Source: Durusdinium trenchii (taxonomy: Eukaryota; Sar; Dinophyceae; Suessiales; Symbiodiniaceae). From it: a stretch of 64,000 nt of DNA. The stretch lies in NCBI GenBank assembly GCA_963970005.1, contig CAXAMN010001414.1:131286-195285 (forward strand), in the 5' to 3' direction. A program made the translations under genes and the position numbers. This document shows positions 43,801 to 52,226 of this stretch, piece by piece. The notes under the pieces are model-generated. The model saw only the letters and a list, made by a program, of their open reading frames with translations. It did no database searches and was not told where the DNA came from. Position 1 is the first letter of the stretch. Each line of letters starts with the position of its first letter.

Positions 43801-46800
43801 AACGACGGCAACAAGAAGAATCAATGGAACGTGAACACTAGTGATCAGTTCACATGGCACAATTCGGACACTTGGGAGTACTTTGCTGCCGAGGACTTGG
43901 ACAATCTTGACAACTGGGAAAGCCAGCAACGACTTCAGCGACCCAACACCTTGGACAACCTGAAGCACTATGAGGCCTCACCTTTGTTGGACAGTGACGT
44001 GGAGATGATTTTGCCGCAAGATACGAAGGATGGTGGCGCGAAGGGCGACAATGAGTTCTTCACCAACACAGGCGAGGCTCTAGCAGAGGCCCCAGAAAAG
44101 ATGGATGGAGTTGCCGACAGGATGGAGGTCCAAGAGACACCTACCAAGGGGAACAAGGATGGCAAGAAGCCTGAGCCGAAGGATCAAGAGACACGGACAA
44201 GTGAACCTTCCGAGGAGAGCAACGATGGCACGAAGCCAAAGCCGAAGGACCAAGAGACACAGAAAAGTGACGCTTCCACCAAGGACAACAAGGATGACGC
44301 GAAGGCAGAACAGAAGGACCAAGAGAGACCGACAAGTGAACCTTCCGAGGAGAGCAAGAATGGCACAAAGCCAGAGCAGAAGGACCAAGAGACACCAACA
44401 AGTGAACCTTCCAAGGAGAGCAAGGATGGCACGAAGCCAGAGCAGAAGGATCAAGAGAAAAAACGACACATGAGGTTTCCGAGGAGAAGAAAGAGAATGG
44501 CAAAGAGCAGAAGCCAAAAGAGCCAAGTGAGGAGAAGAATCAAGATGGCAAAAAGCCAGAGAACGAGGGCTCAGAGAAAGCCTCAAAGGAGATTAAGAAG
44601 CTTGAGGAGATGGAGAGAAAAAGGAAAGCTGCCCATGCCAGGTACATGCGGTTCTTCCGATCCGTGCGAGATGGAGCTGACACGCCAAAGGCGATCAAGC
44701 GAATGGGCAACAAAGCCGTCGGCCGTTAGATCCTCAAAGTCTTTCAAAACTCCTAGTGAAAAATTGTCTGCCTGACTCCGAGGCAAAGATCTCATGGACA
44801 CCCTGTATGAGGCCTGGACAGAATGCGCTGGCAAATGGACCAAAAGCAACCTGTATTTGAACGCAGTGTCGAAGGACAAGTCCAAGCGTAGAGGCACTCG
44901 TAGGTGGATGATTTGGCCTGAGCTTGTCGAGCGCTACGGGGTGGCGGGAGCCACTGCCTTGGTGGAGCACAAACAAGAAGATGCAGAGAGAGCTGCTCGG
45001 GAGATTCGAGAGCATCCCGAAGCTCCCGGGTGTAAGGATCGAGCTGAACAGTCTGGATTAGTTTAATATGTGTCAAATTTGGATTTGTTGTTCTATAGTC
45101 TATAGTCATTTCGATAGTCGCTTCTAATGTATAGTCTGCATGGTCTTGCAGGAGCTCATCCAATACCTCGTCCTCGACACAGAAGTCGAAATCGAAGAGC
45201 ACTCGGAGTCAATTTCGCAGTTGTACGCTGCTGCAGAAGATTCGGACTCTGGCAGTGACGCTGACTCTTCAGGTGACTCCGATTCGGGCTCCAGTGGATC
45301 GAAGGACACCCGACCGTGGTGTGAATTTAACATTCATGCGTGGGGATGTCGTTCCATGGTGAAGATTATAAATTTGGCTTTGTTGGGACTTAAGTTTGAT
45401 AGCGCGCAGGACAAGAAGAAGCCCAAGTCCAAGAAGAAAGACAAGAAACGTAGTGGAAAGAAGACTAAAAAAAACAAGAAAGAGAAAAAAACAAAGAAGT
45501 CTGGAAAGAACAAGAAGAAGGGTGAAACGGAAAAGGACGACAAGGGCAAGGAAAATAAGGATCAGGAGCAGACTCAGAGGGTAAGAAGGTGGGCCCATGC
45601 ATTTGCCATCATCCGTGTTGTTCCCCAATCGCCCAGCCTCCAAAGACTTCTCCCATCAGCGATGCCAGGCGATTGATGCTGCAGGGCGCAAGATCAAGGA
45701 GTCCGTGACAGTCCTTGGCCACGCAGAGAAGTTGCCAATCCCTCGGCCTCATCATACTTTCCCTCACCAGTACAGTAGCACTTCCAGAACCCTCCCCGGG
45801 CCCAGCTTTCCAAAAGAAAAATTATAGGTCTCTCACGCGAAACTCATCGACAGCTTTCTGAGGGGGGCCAACCTACGTACAGCTGTGATCAGTGACATCC
45901 AGGCCGTGTTATTTTTTGACTGCGCCGGATAGCTTAGCAAGACTACGATAGTAAATCTCGTTGATCAGATTTATTTAAAAACTCATGTCCGGGAAACAAG
46001 TATAAATCAACCTGCTGTATCCCCATTGCCCTCAGGCGGCTATTCTCGGCATGCAGGAAGCACGCGCAGCCTTGCAGAAATCCTTGGATGATGACAAGGC
46101 GAAGCGAGCCAGCGTGAAACGTGTCATATCACACATTAAACCGACATTCCACAACTAAATCAGTTGACGCTGAATACAAAATATTATTTAGATCATATTC
46201 TTCGATCTAGAATATATCGAGTTTTACATTTTTTTTATCGTCGTCGATCCTCGGTCTTTGATTCGTTGGGCTTGGATGAGGTTGAGCTCATGGCGGATCA
46301 AACTAAGATCTTGAATTCCAAGATCGAGGAGTATGACCGATCAGCGAAGCCTGCAAAGCAGCAGGGTAAGAAGAAGGAACCAAAAGCCAAATGAGCTTAC
46401 ACTCTTTTCAAGTTTCGGGGCAAAGCATTTCAGCTTTGTGGTTTTGGGGTGTGCAAGCTTGCTGCCATAGACCGCTTGAGCCCTGTACTCATTGAATGAA
46501 TGCTTTTACCACTTGAATCACGGTCAATGTGTAGTGTTAAACTGTACTTGCCATGAAATATACGCATGTTCTCAAGTACTGTGTTTGGGGGGTTGTGGCT
46601 GGCAGCATTCTTGCCTGTGATGCAGCTCAGAGTCTTAGAACGATATAGATCAAAGCGGGCCCGCTGCCCACCAGATCATGGCCGGGTCGCTAGAAAGCAA
46701 CAGCAAGTACAAGTCAAAAATGTGGGCCATGCATGCAAGAGTGCCTGCACTGTATTGTGTGAGATTCGCGTGCCATGTTTAATCTTAACATCAAATCTGC

Positions 46801-49800
46801 TGGTGATGCAAAGCAATCATGCATGTGTTAAAAAATATTAAATCAACTGTAGTTTTTAGATCATATAGGAGTACGCTGGACACATCCGATCCTTCGCAGA
46901 TTCGGACACTGACGCTGAGAAAGATGCCATCACGGTGGACATGATGAGCAGGATTGCCGAGCAGGCGTCGACATTCTTGCGCGAAGACTGTCGTAAACCC
47001 AAACAAATATACTGACCGGTAAATTTCATTTCAGCTTCGATTAGATCAACATGGCAGTTGGGGGAAGGGGATGCGAACCTTTGGAATGGGATTCAAGAGT
47101 TCCGCTTCAGCAGGTTTCAAGTTTCAACCTACATTGCTTGTGACTTCCCCTTGCAGGCCCAAAGCATCAATTCTGTTGTGGCTTCTGCGGCTGCGAGTTC
47201 CAAGGAGCCACCATGTGAGGTGCACAAACCTGGAAACCTGGACTAGTAGGCCGGTATACATGAAGTTTGATCCGTGTTATACGAACAGAATTGAGTTTGC
47301 AAGCCTACGTGACAGTGAGTTTGTTTTCCATGCTTCTGCAGCGCAGGAGTCTAGAGGTCACGTTTCTGAGATCGTCTCACACCTGGGCCGGGTCCGCCCT
47401 ACGAATCGGGCACGGTCCTTTTGGAGGGCAGCGGCGTTACCTGTCGACTTGGACACTTTGCCAAAGCTTCATGATGTTTTAAACTAAGTTTCAAGTTGTT
47501 TGTTGACCCAGTTCTGCAATACCTGGACCTGCGTCCTGGCAAGTGAGGAGCCGGCCTGGATTGAAGTGCCTGTCATTGACCAGACTGACACAACACAAGC
47601 TACGACCATAAAGCTACCTTACCTCGAGCCGCACAAAGTCTTTGCGTACATGAACAACATTGTGAAGACCCCCAAGAGCCACCTAGATTTTTATTGGCAG
47701 TGGGGGAAGCACTTCAATTGTGGGTGGGCAAAGCATGGTGGCCCTGGTGTGATTCCATGTGGGATGCACGCCGACGAGGCTAAGTTCAGAGATGGACCGC
47801 CTCAAGAGAAGATTTTAGCAATCACCTTGAACTTTTGCTTGTTTAGGCCAGCGTCGGTCCGTCTCTCACGGTTCTTGATTTTCACTATTCGCAGCTGCTA
47901 CAATCTCGGGCCATCGACCTTGTATCCTTTGTTCTGGAAGCTGGTGGAATCTTTTCATTATGCATTCGTTGGAAAGAATCCAGATGGATCTCAGCTTTGC
48001 AGTGATGGATCAAGATTTCTCATCACCGAGATGCGTGGTGACTTAGATTGGTTCAAGCAGTGCTGGCAGTTCGAGAAGCGGGGGTGGATGGCCGTAGATT
48101 GCTGCTTTTTCTGCGACGCCAAGTCGAAGGGGCAAACCAATCCTTATTCCGAGTGCGGCGTTGAAGCTCAGTGGAACGAAACTGAGTTTACAGAAGCTTG
48201 GGATTGGGCAGCTCACGTCTTGCCTGATCGCTTGTGCGCCTGAGTTCGGTTACTGACAATTTTCAATGTTTCCCCTCGGCCCTGAATGATCGTCAGTTTG
48301 ATACTAACTCATTTGCTCTGTGGGTGCGCAAGCCGTATCCCTGGTGACAGGCCCACTTCTTGCAACCCCTGGGTTCTCTGTGGACACAATTCGGCTGTGC
48401 AGTATGCACACCTTTTGTTTGGGCCTTCTGCAAACAGCAAATGGATCAAGCCTGACCTTTGCATCCAAATCGTTTAGCAGGTTTTCTGTTCCTGCACATT
48501 TGTTCAAAAGAAGTTTGGTTTATGTGACTCTTGAATTCTCCCTTGACACCCAACTTCTGGCAAAGGATCAACCTTATAGAGCACGGGTACTATGGGAATC
48601 CTGACGGGCCTTTGGACAAACACCTCATTTGCCTGTACCAGGACTTTAAAGCATGGTGCAAGCTCCACAAGATTTACACGAGCCAGCGGCAGTTCTATCC
48701 TGGCTTGGACTCTCCTGCTTAGCAGCCAGTCCCTGTTTGCTGTTGTTCCAGGTTCTTTTTGATCATTGCGAGCTGGTTTGCTAAAAACATTAGGGGCAAA
48801 TTTTGTGTGAGGTGATCAAATCGAACAACAATGTCACTATGACCCACAAAGCATACAATGGGCGTGTGCTGTGCGCCTACACGGCGGAGGCTTCGCGTCT
48901 TGCCTTAGAAGGGAGAGACCCCGAGGGCCTGAACAGATTGTTCGGTCAGTGGCGGAAAGCCAACAGGCATGCTGGCCAGCCGGATCCGAAGATGCCCCTG
49001 CAAGCTGCGACAATGCGCCTTCCTGTTAACCACAAAAAAGTTGTTTCATTTCAACCGGTCCGAGTTTGGTTGGTATCAGTACCATGGCGGCCTGCATTGG
49101 TTTGTGGGGACTCTTGTCTTGGAATAATGGGGACCTAGCTGGTGCAATTGTACCAGGTCAGCTGCTGAGAGGTGGTGTGGCCTGATTGAACGAGCCGGAA
49201 GGTACCTGCACCTCGCATTGTTTAGTGGAATGTTTGTGGGGGTCTTGGTCATGAGGTTTTCCACCTTACCCCTGATTTCTCTGGGCAAGTGAGGTCCCGG
49301 GAGGAAGCGCAAGACATTTATGATTCAGCGCAAGCTTTTTGCAAGGGGCATGTCATGCTCACTGCCATCCACATGAGGCGCAGCGTTCGTGGGTTGATTT
49401 TTTGGGGAACTATATGATTTTTTGGAAACTGTGAGCTGGCAGCTAGGGCCACCTTGGATTATTGTTTTCTGAGTTGGTCGCTGAGTGCCAGTTTGTCAGG
49501 GAGCAGCGGGAAGCTCTAGCTCGCCGTGGCAAAATGATGCCATTGCAATGGATTTTGAAGCCCAAACTGCATACGTTTGATCACCAGAATATTTACCTCT
49601 TGCTCCACCGGATGAACCCCAGACATATGCACACGTATACGGACGAGGATCAAATGAAATACGTCAAATCTTTGGCACTGAAGGCGCCCACTAATACCCT
49701 GGAGCCGCACATTTTGAACATTTCCAGGTTGCGCCTCAAGTTGGCAGCCAGGCGTATGGCTTTTTTGAATGCCACCAGTGCACGCAGGTCTCGCCGATGA
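40242..49800 (+). CDS. large multi-exon gene, multicopy dinoflagellate family, unknown function
   Basis: About 23 exons on the plus strand form one product whose segments occur in the same order in a family I recall as abundant and unnamed in Symbiodiniaceae. Order: acidic Pro/Glu-rich N-terminus; LLDIFCGAAAMS (methyltransferase motif-I-like); GLPCTSYVFINSG; FWFIEQPGSS; MGCWGAKTLKPS; a Trp/Tyr/Asp-rich and Lys/Glu-repeat region; KAAHARYMRFFRS; EAWTECAGKW with TRRWMIWPEL; Ser/Asp-rich and Lys-rich linkers; a Cys-rich exon; then a roughly 500-residue C-terminal half ending at a natural stop. Many introns obey GT-AG and one appears to be GC-AG. One single-base frameshift near 44460 is the only clear lesion. 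The exons are best read one by one below; several boundaries are approximate. Catalysis by the methyltransferase-like part, or transposase-like activity of the C-terminal half, is speculation. The gene may begin upstream, near 39.3 kb. Confidence 0.7.
40856..40950 (+). CDS. exon: methyltransferase motif-I-like segment
   Basis: The frame reads FLPRTKDLKLLDIFCGAA then AMSTAWGRALNN. The hydrophobic strand plus FCG(A/G)xxxMS resembles the SAM-binding motif I of class I methyltransferases, and the same place in the family I recall has LEIFCG or LDLFCG. The classical catalytic motifs are not established. The 3' edge is uncertain. Confidence 0.55.
41357..41527 (+). CDS. exon: GLPCTSYVFINSGTHGR block
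   Basis: Bounded by GTGCTCAG and GTTCCTGG. It reads QGFKNLLHMALRLEEDA, LAVCGLPCTSYVFINSG, THGRKKAVPYGDENKSY and VCTANL. The PPCSS-like GLPCTS recalls the PC motif of cytosine C5 methyltransferases, but this is resemblance only. The phase joins exactly to the next exon (TT + GCTTACA). Confidence 0.7.
41667..41798 (+). CDS. exon: LLTTRLIFVLML / EQPGSS block
   Basis: Joined to the previous exon it reads TANLLTTRLIFVLMLLS, VRSCFWFIEQPGSSRLI and HHPELLYLLDLLN. FxxEQPGSS is the most constant motif of this family as I recall it. The donor GTTCGTT at 41799 and the acceptor at 41914 keep phase with the next exon. Confidence 0.7.
41915..41971 (+). CDS. exon: MGCWGAKTLKPS
   Basis: A 57-base exon reading FMGCWGAKTLKPSMALGL. 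It is preceded by CCGCTCAG and followed by GCAGGG, a GC donor, which dinoflagellate introns use at appreciable frequency. The phase fits the next exon. Confidence 0.65.
41972..42069 (+). repeat. 98-base intron made of a TTCACG repeat
   Basis: The predicted GC-AG intron is filled by units of TTCACG(C) separated by 10-14 bases (CCAGATTTCACGGTC ... GGGGTTGTTTCACGC ... AATTCACGCTGAG). A diverged inverted copy lies at 42872-42962. This is the pattern expected of an intron created by, or filled by, a mobile repeat (introner-like). Confidence 0.6.
42070..42180 (+). CDS. exon: PWIHSLKKKLTK / NGKPGV
   Basis: It reads PWIHSLKKKLTKTRRASL, CSNGVAVKTVNKTNGKPG and V, ending at the donor GTGAGG. The phase fits the next exon through an 81-base intron (42181-42261). 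Confidence 0.7.
42262..42367 (+). CDS. exon: KGGPKLKMTQVYTMKF
   Basis: Joined to the previous exon it gives GKPGVKGGPKLKMTQVY then TMKFARGVYALHAHYK, which matches the GGPDLKxTQxYPxxFxxxV pattern I recall from this family. The frame stays open to 42654. The segment FRPWEAGG-like (LRPWEAGGAEVL) appears in another frame near 42575, so further exons may lie in 42370-42650. Confidence 0.65.
42872..42962 (-). repeat. inverted copy of the 41979-42068 intron repeat
   Basis: AGCGTGAACTACCGTGAATG, GCGTGAAACAGCCGC and GCGTGAACGGCC units. Its reverse complement aligns unit by unit with the intron at 41972-42069, from CCAGAATTCACGG to AGTTCACGCT. It lies in non-coding DNA between two exons of the same gene. 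Confidence 0.75.
43409..44706 (+). CDS. exon: Trp/Tyr-rich region and charged 22-residue repeats
   Basis: It starts after TTTGGCCAG. It opens MDSQETIPATPRALEKSF and a helical charged stretch (AELKRRLDLEDQERHEED), then a Trp/Tyr/Asp/Asn-rich segment (EWEWEGQDWDSWGWDN), then five 22-residue units such as TSEPSEESKDGTKPEQKD. Near 44456-44461 the run of six A appears one base short. After the shift the reading is EKKENGKEQKPKEPSEE and then KAAHARYMRFFRSVRDG, the expected family sequence. A possible GC donor at 44707 leads to the exon at 44783. Confidence 0.7.
44134..44451 (+). repeat. 66-bp coding tandem repeat
   Basis: Units start at 44134 (a 54-base short unit), 44188, 44254, 44320 and 44386, each beginning GAGACACxxACAAGTGAACC or close to it and ending GAAGGACCAA. 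Protein unit: ExPTSEPSEESKDGTKPEQK plus DQ. It stays in frame throughout. Confidence 0.9.
44783..45031 (+). CDS. exon: EAWTECAGKW / TRRWMIWPEL domain
   Basis: After ACTCCGAG it reads KDLMDTLYEAWTECAGKW, TKSNLYLNAVSKDKSKRR, GTRRWMIWPELVERYG and a Glu/Ala-rich helix (HKQEDAERAAREIREHPE). The donor is near GTAAGG at 45032. The family has an RRW motif at this place as I recall it. The exact junction to the next exon does not resolve by phase. Confidence 0.7.
45152..45310 (+). CDS. exon: YLVLDTEVEIEE / Ser-Asp-rich
   Basis: After CTTGCAG it reads ELIQYLVLDTEVEIEEHS, ESISQLYAAAEDSDSGS and DADSSGDSDSGSSGSK. The acidic serine tract suggests a phosphorylatable disordered linker. The 3' edge is approximate. 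Confidence 0.65.
45410..45580 (+). CDS. exon: Lys-rich linker
   Basis: Bounded by GCGCGCAG and GTAAGAAG. It reads DKKKPKSKKKDKKRSGKK, TKKNKKEKKTKKSGKNKK and KGETEKDDKGKENKDQEQ. It is highly basic and could be a nuclear localisation or DNA/RNA-binding tail. The donor phase (0) agrees with the next exon. Confidence 0.7.
45669..45730 (+). CDS. exon: AIDAAGRKIKES helix
   Basis: After ATGCCAG it reads AIDAAGRKIKESVTVLGH, in phase with the Lys-rich exon. The end is uncertain (GT sites at 45704-45731). Confidence 0.5.
46036..46111 (+). CDS. exon: ILGMQEARAALQKS helix
   Basis: After GCCCTCAG it reads AAILGMQEARAALQKSLD then DDKAKRASVK, with a GTGAAA donor candidate. It reads like a continuation of the helical segment. 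Confidence 0.55.
46220..46365 (+). CDS. exon: VELMADQTKILNSKIEEY
   Basis: It reads FDSLGLDEVELMADQTK, ILNSKIEEYDRSAKPAKQ and ends at CAGCAGG|GTAAG. The phase (1) agrees exactly with the exon at 46900. The left boundary is unclear because the upstream DNA is T-rich. Confidence 0.55.
46900..46992 (+). CDS. exon: DSDTDAEKDAITVDMM
   Basis: Between CTTCGCAG and GTAAAC. It reads DSDTDAEKDAITVDMMSR then IAEQASTFLREDC. Both junctions agree in phase with their neighbours. Confidence 0.6.
47158..47215 (+). CDS. exon: short Cys-rich, possible zinc finger
   Basis: Read in the phase set by the preceding exon it gives RPKHQFCCGFCGCEFQGA then TM, ending at GTGAGG. The CxxC and F-x-G arrangement resembles half of a C2H2-type finger. 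I recall Cys-rich finger-like sequences at a similar place in the family. The following His pair is not identified. Confidence 0.5.
47347..47490 (+). CDS. possible exon, frame unclear
   Basis: After GCAGCGCAG two frames are open to about 47485: SRGHVSEIVSHLGRVRP and SLEVTFLRSSHTWAGS. Neither matches anything I recognise. It may hold the rest of the finger or be intronic. Confidence 0.25.
47512..48233 (+). CDS. exon: CGMHADEAKF core of the C-terminal half
   Basis: About 240 residues: IKLPYLEPHKVFAYMNN, FYWQWGKHFNCGWAKHGG, VIPCGMHADEAKFRDGPP, KILAITLNFCLFRPASV, RLSRFLIFTIRSCYNLG, TEMRGDLDWFKQCWQFE, VDCCFFCDAKSKGQTNP, WNETEFTEAWDWAAHVLP. These follow the family pattern IPxGxxGDEA... LNFPLxRPxSxRxSRxxIFxxR... 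TExRGDWxWxxxxxxxxxxW... CxxCxA... WRxTE that I recall. The single acidic D/E pair in HADEA and later SMH motif hint at a DDE-type transposase layout, but no catalytic triad is proven. Confidence 0.75.
48333..48470 (+). CDS. exon: RLCSMHTFCLGLLQTANG
   Basis: It reads GPLLATPGFSVDTIRLCS then MHTFCLGLLQTANGSSL, matching the family's (D/C)SMHxxxLGxxxxxNG motif. The edges are approximate. Confidence 0.65.
48566..48722 (+). CDS. exon: EHGYYGNPDGPLDKHL
   Basis: It reads INLIEHGYYGNPDGPLDK, HLICLYQDFKAWCKLHKI and YTSQRQFYPGL, matching the family's GFFGN...FKxxxxxxKIxxSQxxFxP pattern. The frame ends in a stop just after the likely donor. Confidence 0.65.
48812..49027 (+). CDS. exon: TMTHKAYNGRVLCAYTAE
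   Basis: After TGTGTGAG it reads VIKSNNNVTMTHKAYNGR, VLCAYTAEASRLALEGRD and LQAATMRLP. KAYNGR is diagnostic for the family as I recall it. Confidence 0.7.
49078..49155 (+). CDS. exon: MAACIGLWGLLSWNNGDL
   Basis: After GGTATCAG it reads MAACIGLWGLLSWNNGD then LAGAIVP. It is short and hydrophobic, matching the position of the family's xxxALWGLxxxxxIMxxA segment. Confidence 0.5.
49260..49400 (+). CDS. exon: REEAQDIYDSAQAFCKGH
   Basis: The frame reads DFSGQVRSREEAQDIYDS then AQAFCKGHVMLTAIHMR. It precedes the KPKLH exon as in the family. The boundaries are uncertain. Confidence 0.5.
49499..49800 (+). CDS. terminal exon: WILKPKLHTFDHQN
   Basis: After TTTGTCAG it reads EQREALARRGKMMPLQW, ILKPKLHTFDHQNIYLLL, HRMNPRHMHTYTDEDQM, KYVKSLALKAPTNTLEP and a basic tail, with stop TGA at 49798-49800. 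LKPKLHxxxH and the HxYxDEDxM segment are family hallmarks as I recall them. The intact end argues against deep decay. Confidence 0.75.
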
Positions 49801-49869
49801 ATTGGCACAGAGATCTTGTTTCAGCTTGCGAGAAATAGTGGATGTTTGTGGGCCTGCAAGGGGGGTCCT

Positions 49870-50236
49870 ATGTGTTCTCAGGGTAGTATATATCGAACGG
49901 CCTCAATATTTGTGGTTGTTAGGCAGCGGCCTCAATATTTGCAGCCTTTGGAAGGCTAGGGTATACTTATCAATGCTCTCAGCAAACCAGCCATTGGTTT
50001 AGTAGTACTAGTTTAGATGTTCCGTTTTTGGCTGAGGAAAAGACTTTGCACAATTGAGGACATTTATTCTTGAGGATCAGAGGCCTTCTGGGTCTACTAC
50101 CTGTTTAGGAGCAATCTTTACACAAAGGATTGATTAGCGGATTGGTGGCTTTGGGAAGCTGTCAGTTTTGAAGGGCTAGAGAAACCTATACTTATTCAAT
50201 AATCTCAGCAGGTCAGTCATTTGCTTAGTAGTATTC
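49870..50236. repeat. downstream copy of gene-flanking repeat, family K
   Basis: It holds AACGGCCTCAATATTTGTGG plus TTGTTA at 49895-49920 (one mismatch to the upstream copy), a second GGCCTCAATATTTGCAG at 49926, and two copies of a CTCAGCA...GTTTAGTAGTA segment at about 49976-50008 and 50201-50233. It begins within 100 bases of the gene's stop. Confidence 0.7.
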
Positions 50237-50707
50237 ACAGGTCTCCGAAGGATTTAAGACCTCCTGTTTGTTTTAGATATAAATTGTGTCGGAAATGTTG
50301 GATATAAAAGTGTCGGAAATGTTCAACATCATAGAAGATCCTTTTACTAACCAGGATCCAACATTGTACACAAATCAAGACATCGTAAAGCCTTTTTGTT
50401 CCGTTTCGGCGTGTTTCTTCTTGGCTGCTCTGACCAGCGTTGGCATCCCGTCGTCGTCGGGGATCCAAGTCTTGGCTCCGTGGACTGTAGACATGCGGTG
50501 CGACTGGTTGGGCAATTCAGATCGGACACCCCCCAACAAAGGGACACACATGAAAACCACATGGAATCATAAGACAGGAATTGTAAAAACCCAGGCTGCT
50601 GACTATTTGGAGGAACTTGTTCTTCCATCTCGTGAAGACATGGCCACAAACGCGGCTCCGGCTGCCTGGCACGCGCATCCGCGACAGCCTGGCCCCAGCC
50701 TCCCAGG

Positions 50708-50851
50708 CAAACCTCCTTGTTCCCCTTCCTGGCCCTGCTGGATGGGCGCCAATCTTGGACCGAGCTCCGTGACGAGTTCCTTGGAGCGATCTGGATCGTG
50801 TCCGGGCGCAGCAGTGCCCACATCCACGTCAACTGGATGGGACTCAAGTGA
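50708..50851 (+). CDS. candidate exon fragment
   Basis: After CTCCCAGG one frame reads QTSLFPFLALLDGRQSW, TELRDEFLGAIWIVSGR and SSAHIHVNWMGLK before a stop. Composition is protein-like, better than in the two overlapping longer frames. I recognise no family. Confidence 0.3.
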   Translation, partial: QTSLFPFLALLDGRQSWTELRDEFLGAIWIVSGRSSAHIHVNWMGLK

Positions 50852-51803
50852 TGTCCTTTTGGAAGCATGCCGGGAACTGCAGGAAACTGCATGATGTTTA
50901 GGATGTTGTTTGTTTTCTGTTTGAGTCAATCCACCAGTGTGACAAAGATATTTCTAATGTTTTTTCCAGGTTCCTTGAGCAAGTTTTGGAGGACAGGGAG
51001 CAGACGTAAAGAGTGAAAACGTGACATCAGATGTAAGGGCCTCCGGAATATGCTATCATCGTGTTGCCATTGGAATCAACATGGATTGAAAAGGTCCCTC
51101 TTTTCCTGGTGGGGAGAGGTTCACGACCACCTTGGGGACGGGTGGTCTGTGGACCTCCACAACTCTGATCATGGAAGAGAGCAATGTTTTTGGTGAGCAA
51201 TGCCTGTTGGACAGTCTATTCGAGGTAGATAATGTATGATAATGTATTATGCTTCAGTTTTAAGTTGGCCTCCAACTGATGCAACCCCTCACTACCCCCA
51301 CCTGGTCACGCCGAACAACCACGAGTACACCCTCCCTAGTCTCTGAAAACTGGACCTCTCTCAGACCGGAGGACTTCGCCGGTTTGACGGTTCGGTCCAA
51401 GGATGGTGACCTCCAATCTGGTGGCTGCCAGCATCACTGCGGTGCTCTTCAGTTGCTTGGGTGCTTTGCGGCCTGCGTGGATGGCCTTTGGCACCACGAA
51501 GGGCCTCTAACATGCCGGTCGAATGAGCGCGATGTGAAGGCGTAGATGAGTGGATGGCACACAAGTTCAGAGCTGGCTGATAGGTGCATGTATGTATTTA
51601 TAGAACCTATATTGATACCCGATTTTGATAGGATAAGGCCATCAGGTCTTGGTACCCATCAGCCAATGGCCCGTGCTGTGTAGAATCCACTCTCGAACCG
51701 CTGGCTCGGATGCTCCGGCTGTTTGACATTGGCACGGCGAGAAGCGGAGAAAGAAACCCTTGTGTTGGACGAGGCGAAAAACAGAGAACCCACCCGAGGC
51801 GCA
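50852..51803. other. no supported gene
   Basis: Nothing recognisable; short frames only. Confidence 0.4.
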
Positions 51804-51917
51804 CAGTGGTTTCAGAGTAGATGGCACAATCCGCAAGGTCGGTGGCTGATATGCATACTATGGACCCCTTCCAGTGGACATCTTGCTGTGTGCCAGTGTC
51901 GTCTACTCTGAAAAACC
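51804..51917. mobile_element. foldback element, family C (long copy)
   Basis: CAGTGGTTTCAGAGTAGA and TCGTCTACTCTGAAAAACCC form the arms. The interior has GGACCCCTTCCAGTGGACAT and a GGTGGCTGATATGC insert. Confidence 0.7.
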
Positions 51918-52123
51918 CACCGAGCAGCCACAAAAACACACCGAGCCCAGATGTGCGGATCGGCGCGCCGTTGGGTGGGGCTTCACCAAAAAGATGGCCC
52001 GGTCTCAGCCGAGCGCTTTCCGTGTCTTGACAGCCTAAGCCACTGGACCAGTGGCTTGACACGGATGTGCCCAGTCGAACGCATCCACGGATGCACCCAT
52101 GGATGACGGAAAAGGGCTCGTGG

Positions 52124-52226
52124 GGTGACCCAGACACTCCATGGGACTGCCATATATAGATCAGTTAGGGTGGTTTTGGGGGGTCAATGTAGGCATATAT
52201 GGCATACATGGAGTGTTTGGGTGACC
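52124..52226. mobile_element. foldback element, family A (best copy)
   Basis: GGTGACCCAGACACTCCATG at the left and CATGGAGTGTTTGGGTGACC at the right differ by one base as complements, so the ends, including GGTGACC, are palindromic. The core is GATCAGTTAGGGTGGTTTTG and GGGGGTCAATGTAGGC. Confidence 0.9.
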
